This document shows, one piece after another, positions 62,213 through 64,000 of a stretch of 64,000 nt of DNA. A model generated the notes under the pieces. The model ran no database searches and was not told the DNA's origin. It was given only the letters and a program-made list of their open reading frames with translations. Each line of letters starts with the position of its first letter. Positions within the stretch are counted from its first letter, which is position 1. The position numbers were made by a program, and so were the translations under genes. Source of the stretch: Fibrivirga algicola. GTDB lineage: Bacteria > Bacteroidota > Bacteroidia > Cytophagales > Spirosomataceae. The DNA lies in NCBI RefSeq assembly GCF_011742925.1, contig NZ_WAEL01000007.1, positions 62,001 to 126,000 of the forward strand. Direction: 5' to 3'.

Positions 62213-62332
62213 ATGGAAAAGCAGGAAAAAACACCGATACTTCTGATTGCCCTGGCCTGGATTACGGTCACTATACCGCTTCTCTGGGGCGTCTCGCAAA
62301 CGTTGTTGAAAGCACTAGCGCTATTCAATTAA
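62213..62332 (+). CDS. Small membrane peptide downstream of OFA transporter
   Basis: A 39-residue protein starting 11 bp after the transporter stop. MEKQEKTPILLIALAWITVT is followed by IPLLWGVSQTLLKALALFN: a charged N-terminus and one membrane helix. Small proteins of this kind are found behind OFA transporters in several bacteria and are annotated as a transporter small subunit; I recall this only in general, and it is inferred from position and topology. Confidence 0.6.
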   Translation: MEKQEKTPILLIALAWITVTIPLLWGVSQTLLKALALFN

Positions 62333-62480
62333 CCCGTATTCCTACTTTAAGTAGAAAATGATGAGCCTACACTGACTCACCCGAGTGGTACCTGGTTAGG
62401 GCTAGATCAACAAATATAAAGTCTGGCAGTTTTGCCGCATCACAACGTTCCTTCAATCGGCCCAAGCGTCGCCAACCTAT

Positions 62481-64000
62481 ATGGATAAGTCACCCAAGAG
62501 CGAGAAAAAGCCCAGCAATCCGCTGGAGCAGCATGTCGAAACTAAACCCGTTAGCGGGCAGCGGCCCGAGCAAGGTAAAGAGATGACCAGCGACCATTAT
62601 GATCCGCAGGGGAAACCCGATGCAGATAAACGTATTTTCCCAACTCCCGACAACCTAGGTGCGAAAGACCGGAATCCGGTGCTGGCCCAGCCGCCCGAAG
62701 CGTTTACGGGCCTGACGCTTGGCAAGCCGGCTACGGTAGCCGCTGGCGTTACAGCGGTGCTGAAGTCGATGGAATTTTCGTGGGGTGAAGCGGGCGTTGG
62801 CCGTGGTACGCACGCCCTTGTGAAGCTGAATCAGAAAGATGGATTCGACTGTTCATCCTGCGCCTGGCCCGACCCCGATGATCATCGGTCGATCGCTGAG
62901 TTTTGCGAGAATGGGGCTAAAGCAACGGCCTCGGACGCTGACACCCGCCGGGCTGATCCGGACTTCTTCGCTACACACAGTCTGGTCGACCTGTCCAGAA
63001 TGACCGACCGGGATTTGAACAACGCGGGCCGCCTGACGCATCCGATGGTGTTGCGGCCCGGCGCCACGCACTACACGCAGATCAGCTGGCCCGAGGCGTT
63101 TCAGGTGGTGGCCGATGAGTTGAACGCGCTGAACTCGCCCGATGAGGCACTTTTCTACACGTCGGGTAAGGTACCGAATGAACCAGCCTATCTGTACCAG
63201 CTTTTTGTGCGGCAGTTTGGTACCAATAACCTGCCCGACTGCTCGAATATGTGCCACGAAAGCAGCGGATCGGCCCTAAGCCCAACCCTTGGTTTGGGCA
63301 AGGGATCGGTCACGCTCAATGATGTACACGAAGCGGAGGTGATTCTGATTATGGGCCAGAACCCGGGCACCAATCACCCCCGTATGCTGAGTGCCTTGCA
63401 GATTGCCAAGCGGAATGGTGCCAAGATCATTGCCGTGAACCCCCTGCACGAAGCTGGCCTGAGCCACTTCAAAAACCCGCAGGATTTTATGAATCCGATC
63501 AAGGCCGTGGGTACGTTGCTGGGAAAGGGTACTCCCATTGCAGACCTGCACCTTCAGGTGAAGATCAACGGCGACATGGCCGTGCTGCGAGGCATCATGA
63601 AGCACCTGATTCGGGCCGAAGAACTGAATCCGGGTGTGGTGATCGATCATGAATTCATTAAGGAGTACACCACTTGCTATGATGAATTTCTGGAGACGAT
63701 CCGGAACACCAGTTGGGCTGATATTGAAGAGATGAGTGGCCTGACCAAAGAGCAACTGCTCGAAGCCGCCAACATCATCGCTCCGAAACAGAAGCTGGTC
63801 ACCTGCTGGGCAATGGGCCTGACCCAGCAGAAAAATGGTGTAATGAGTATTCAGGAGATTGTGAACCTGCACCTGATGAAAGGCGCGGTAGGTAAACCCG
63901 GTGCGGGTACGTGTCCGGTTCGGGGCCACTCGAACGTGCAGGGCGACCGCACCATGGGCATCTGGGAACGGCCACACAAAGAGTTTCTCGACGCCCTGCA
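62481..64000 (+). CDS. FdhF/YdeP-type molybdopterin oxidoreductase, N-terminal 506 codons
   Basis: The gene runs off the right edge. A charged 60-residue N-terminal extension (KSEKKPSNPLEQHVE...) precedes the oxidoreductase. Cys124 and Cys127 (FDCSSCAWPDP) and Cys142 are candidate FeS ligands. Cys258-His259 (NMCHESSG) are where formate dehydrogenase H has selenocysteine-His, so Cys may ligate molybdenum. YTSGKVPNEPAYLYQLFVRQ, LPDCSNMCHESSGSALSPTL and ILIMGQNPGTNHPRM support the FdhF/YdeP group. It may oxidise formate, with electron transfer partners beyond the window. It follows the OFA transporter set on the same strand across 148 bp. Confidence 0.88.
   Translation, partial: MDKSPKSEKKPSNPLEQHVETKPVSGQRPEQGKEMTSDHYDPQGKPDADKRIFPTPDNLGAKDRNPVLAQPPEAFTGLTLGKPATVAAGVTAVLKSMEFSWGEAGVGRGTHALVKLNQKDGFDCSSCAWPDPDDHRSIAEFCENGAKATASDADTRRADPDFFATHSLVDLSRMTDRDLNNAGRLTHPMVLRPGATHYTQISWPEAFQVVADELNALNSPDEALFYTSGKVPNEPAYLYQLFVRQFGTNNLPDCSNMCHESSGSALSPTLGLGKGSVTLNDVHEAEVILIMGQNPGTNHPRMLSALQIAKRNGAKIIAVNPLHEAGLSHFKNPQDFMNPIKAVGTLLGKGTPIADLHLQVKINGDMAVLRGIMKHLIRAEELNPGVVIDHEFIKEYTTCYDEFLETIRNTSWADIEEMSGLTKEQLLEAANIIAPKQKLVTCWAMGLTQQKNGVMSIQEIVNLHLMKGAVGKPGAGTCPVRGHSNVQGDRTMGIWERPHKEFLDAL

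Noticed and set aside
63240-63265. A possible selenocysteine codon in the FdhF/YdeP-type gene
   Set aside because: The position reads TGC (Cys) and no in-frame TGA is present in the visible part.
1-64000. rRNA, tRNA, riboswitch or CRISPR elements
   Set aside because: No conserved rRNA core, tRNA cloverleaf, riboswitch box or regularly spaced repeat was recognised on reading; short tRNAs cannot be excluded without a covariance scan.

Overview
The window looks like a chromosomal segment of a Bacteroidota bacterium of the Cytophagales, most like the Spirosoma/Fibrella group. This is inferred from content: a SusC/SusD pair, a type IX secretion C-terminal signal, an ECF sigma/anti-sigma pair with DUF4097 proteins, a MurF-alanine racemase fusion, bacillithiol genes, genes without Shine-Dalgarno sequences, and a fairly GC-rich composition. 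About 50 protein genes were found, and no rRNA, tRNA, CRISPR array, insertion sequence or prophage.

Layout. 1-3.9 kb (minus): an envelope-stress style operon of ECF sigma factor, HEAT-repeat anti-sigma factor and two DUF4097 proteins, followed by the N-terminus of a TonB-dependent receptor. 4-5.1 kb: a royal-jelly/gluconolactonase-like secreted protein. 5.2-9.1 kb (minus): a periplasmic molybdenum aldehyde oxidoreductase resembling PaoABC. 9.3-14.1 kb (minus): a SusC/SusD nutrient-uptake pair. 14.4-18.2 kb (minus): a Kai cluster of kaiC, two kaiB paralogues and a PAS histidine kinase. 18.5-19.8 kb: divergent ytxJ and bstA bacillithiol genes, then a FeoB-associated Cys-rich peptide. 19.8-34.7 kb: housekeeping genes (DUF4403, AlkA-like glycosylase, lipoprotein, CorA, MurF-Alr, truncated globin, aldehyde dehydrogenase, pyruvate carboxylase, esterase, SDR). 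34.9-39.8 kb: a TPR histidine kinase divergent from a caspase-like protein that lacks its catalytic His, which is followed by a papain-like protease. 40-52 kb: an SDR, a DUF2911 protein, a large T9SS-secreted glycosidase-like protein with three tandem repeats, and a divergent five-gene set (GH88-like hydrolase, Old Yellow Enzyme, SDR, Tat-exported Gfo/Idh/MocA, MFS transporter) that looks like a carbohydrate catabolic unit. 52-57.5 kb: small DUF proteins, amidase, penicillin-acylase family enzyme and DUF1801. 57.6-60 kb: a multidomain ice-binding-type surface protein. 60.8-64 kb: an OFA-family MFS transporter, a 39-residue membrane peptide and the start of an FdhF/YdeP-type molybdopterin oxidoreductase.

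Two window-wide patterns are not explained by the genes. The 9-mer ACGTACCTG (or CAGGTACGT) occurs at least 29 times, in both orientations, several reading frames and five intergenic gaps, where chance predicts fewer than one. Several gene ends also carry long-armed, nearly perfect hairpins of unrelated sequence, mostly without a T-tract.

Limits: everything was read by eye. Family assignments rest on motif recognition, and start codons are chosen from signal peptides and family starts because ribosome binding sites are not informative here.
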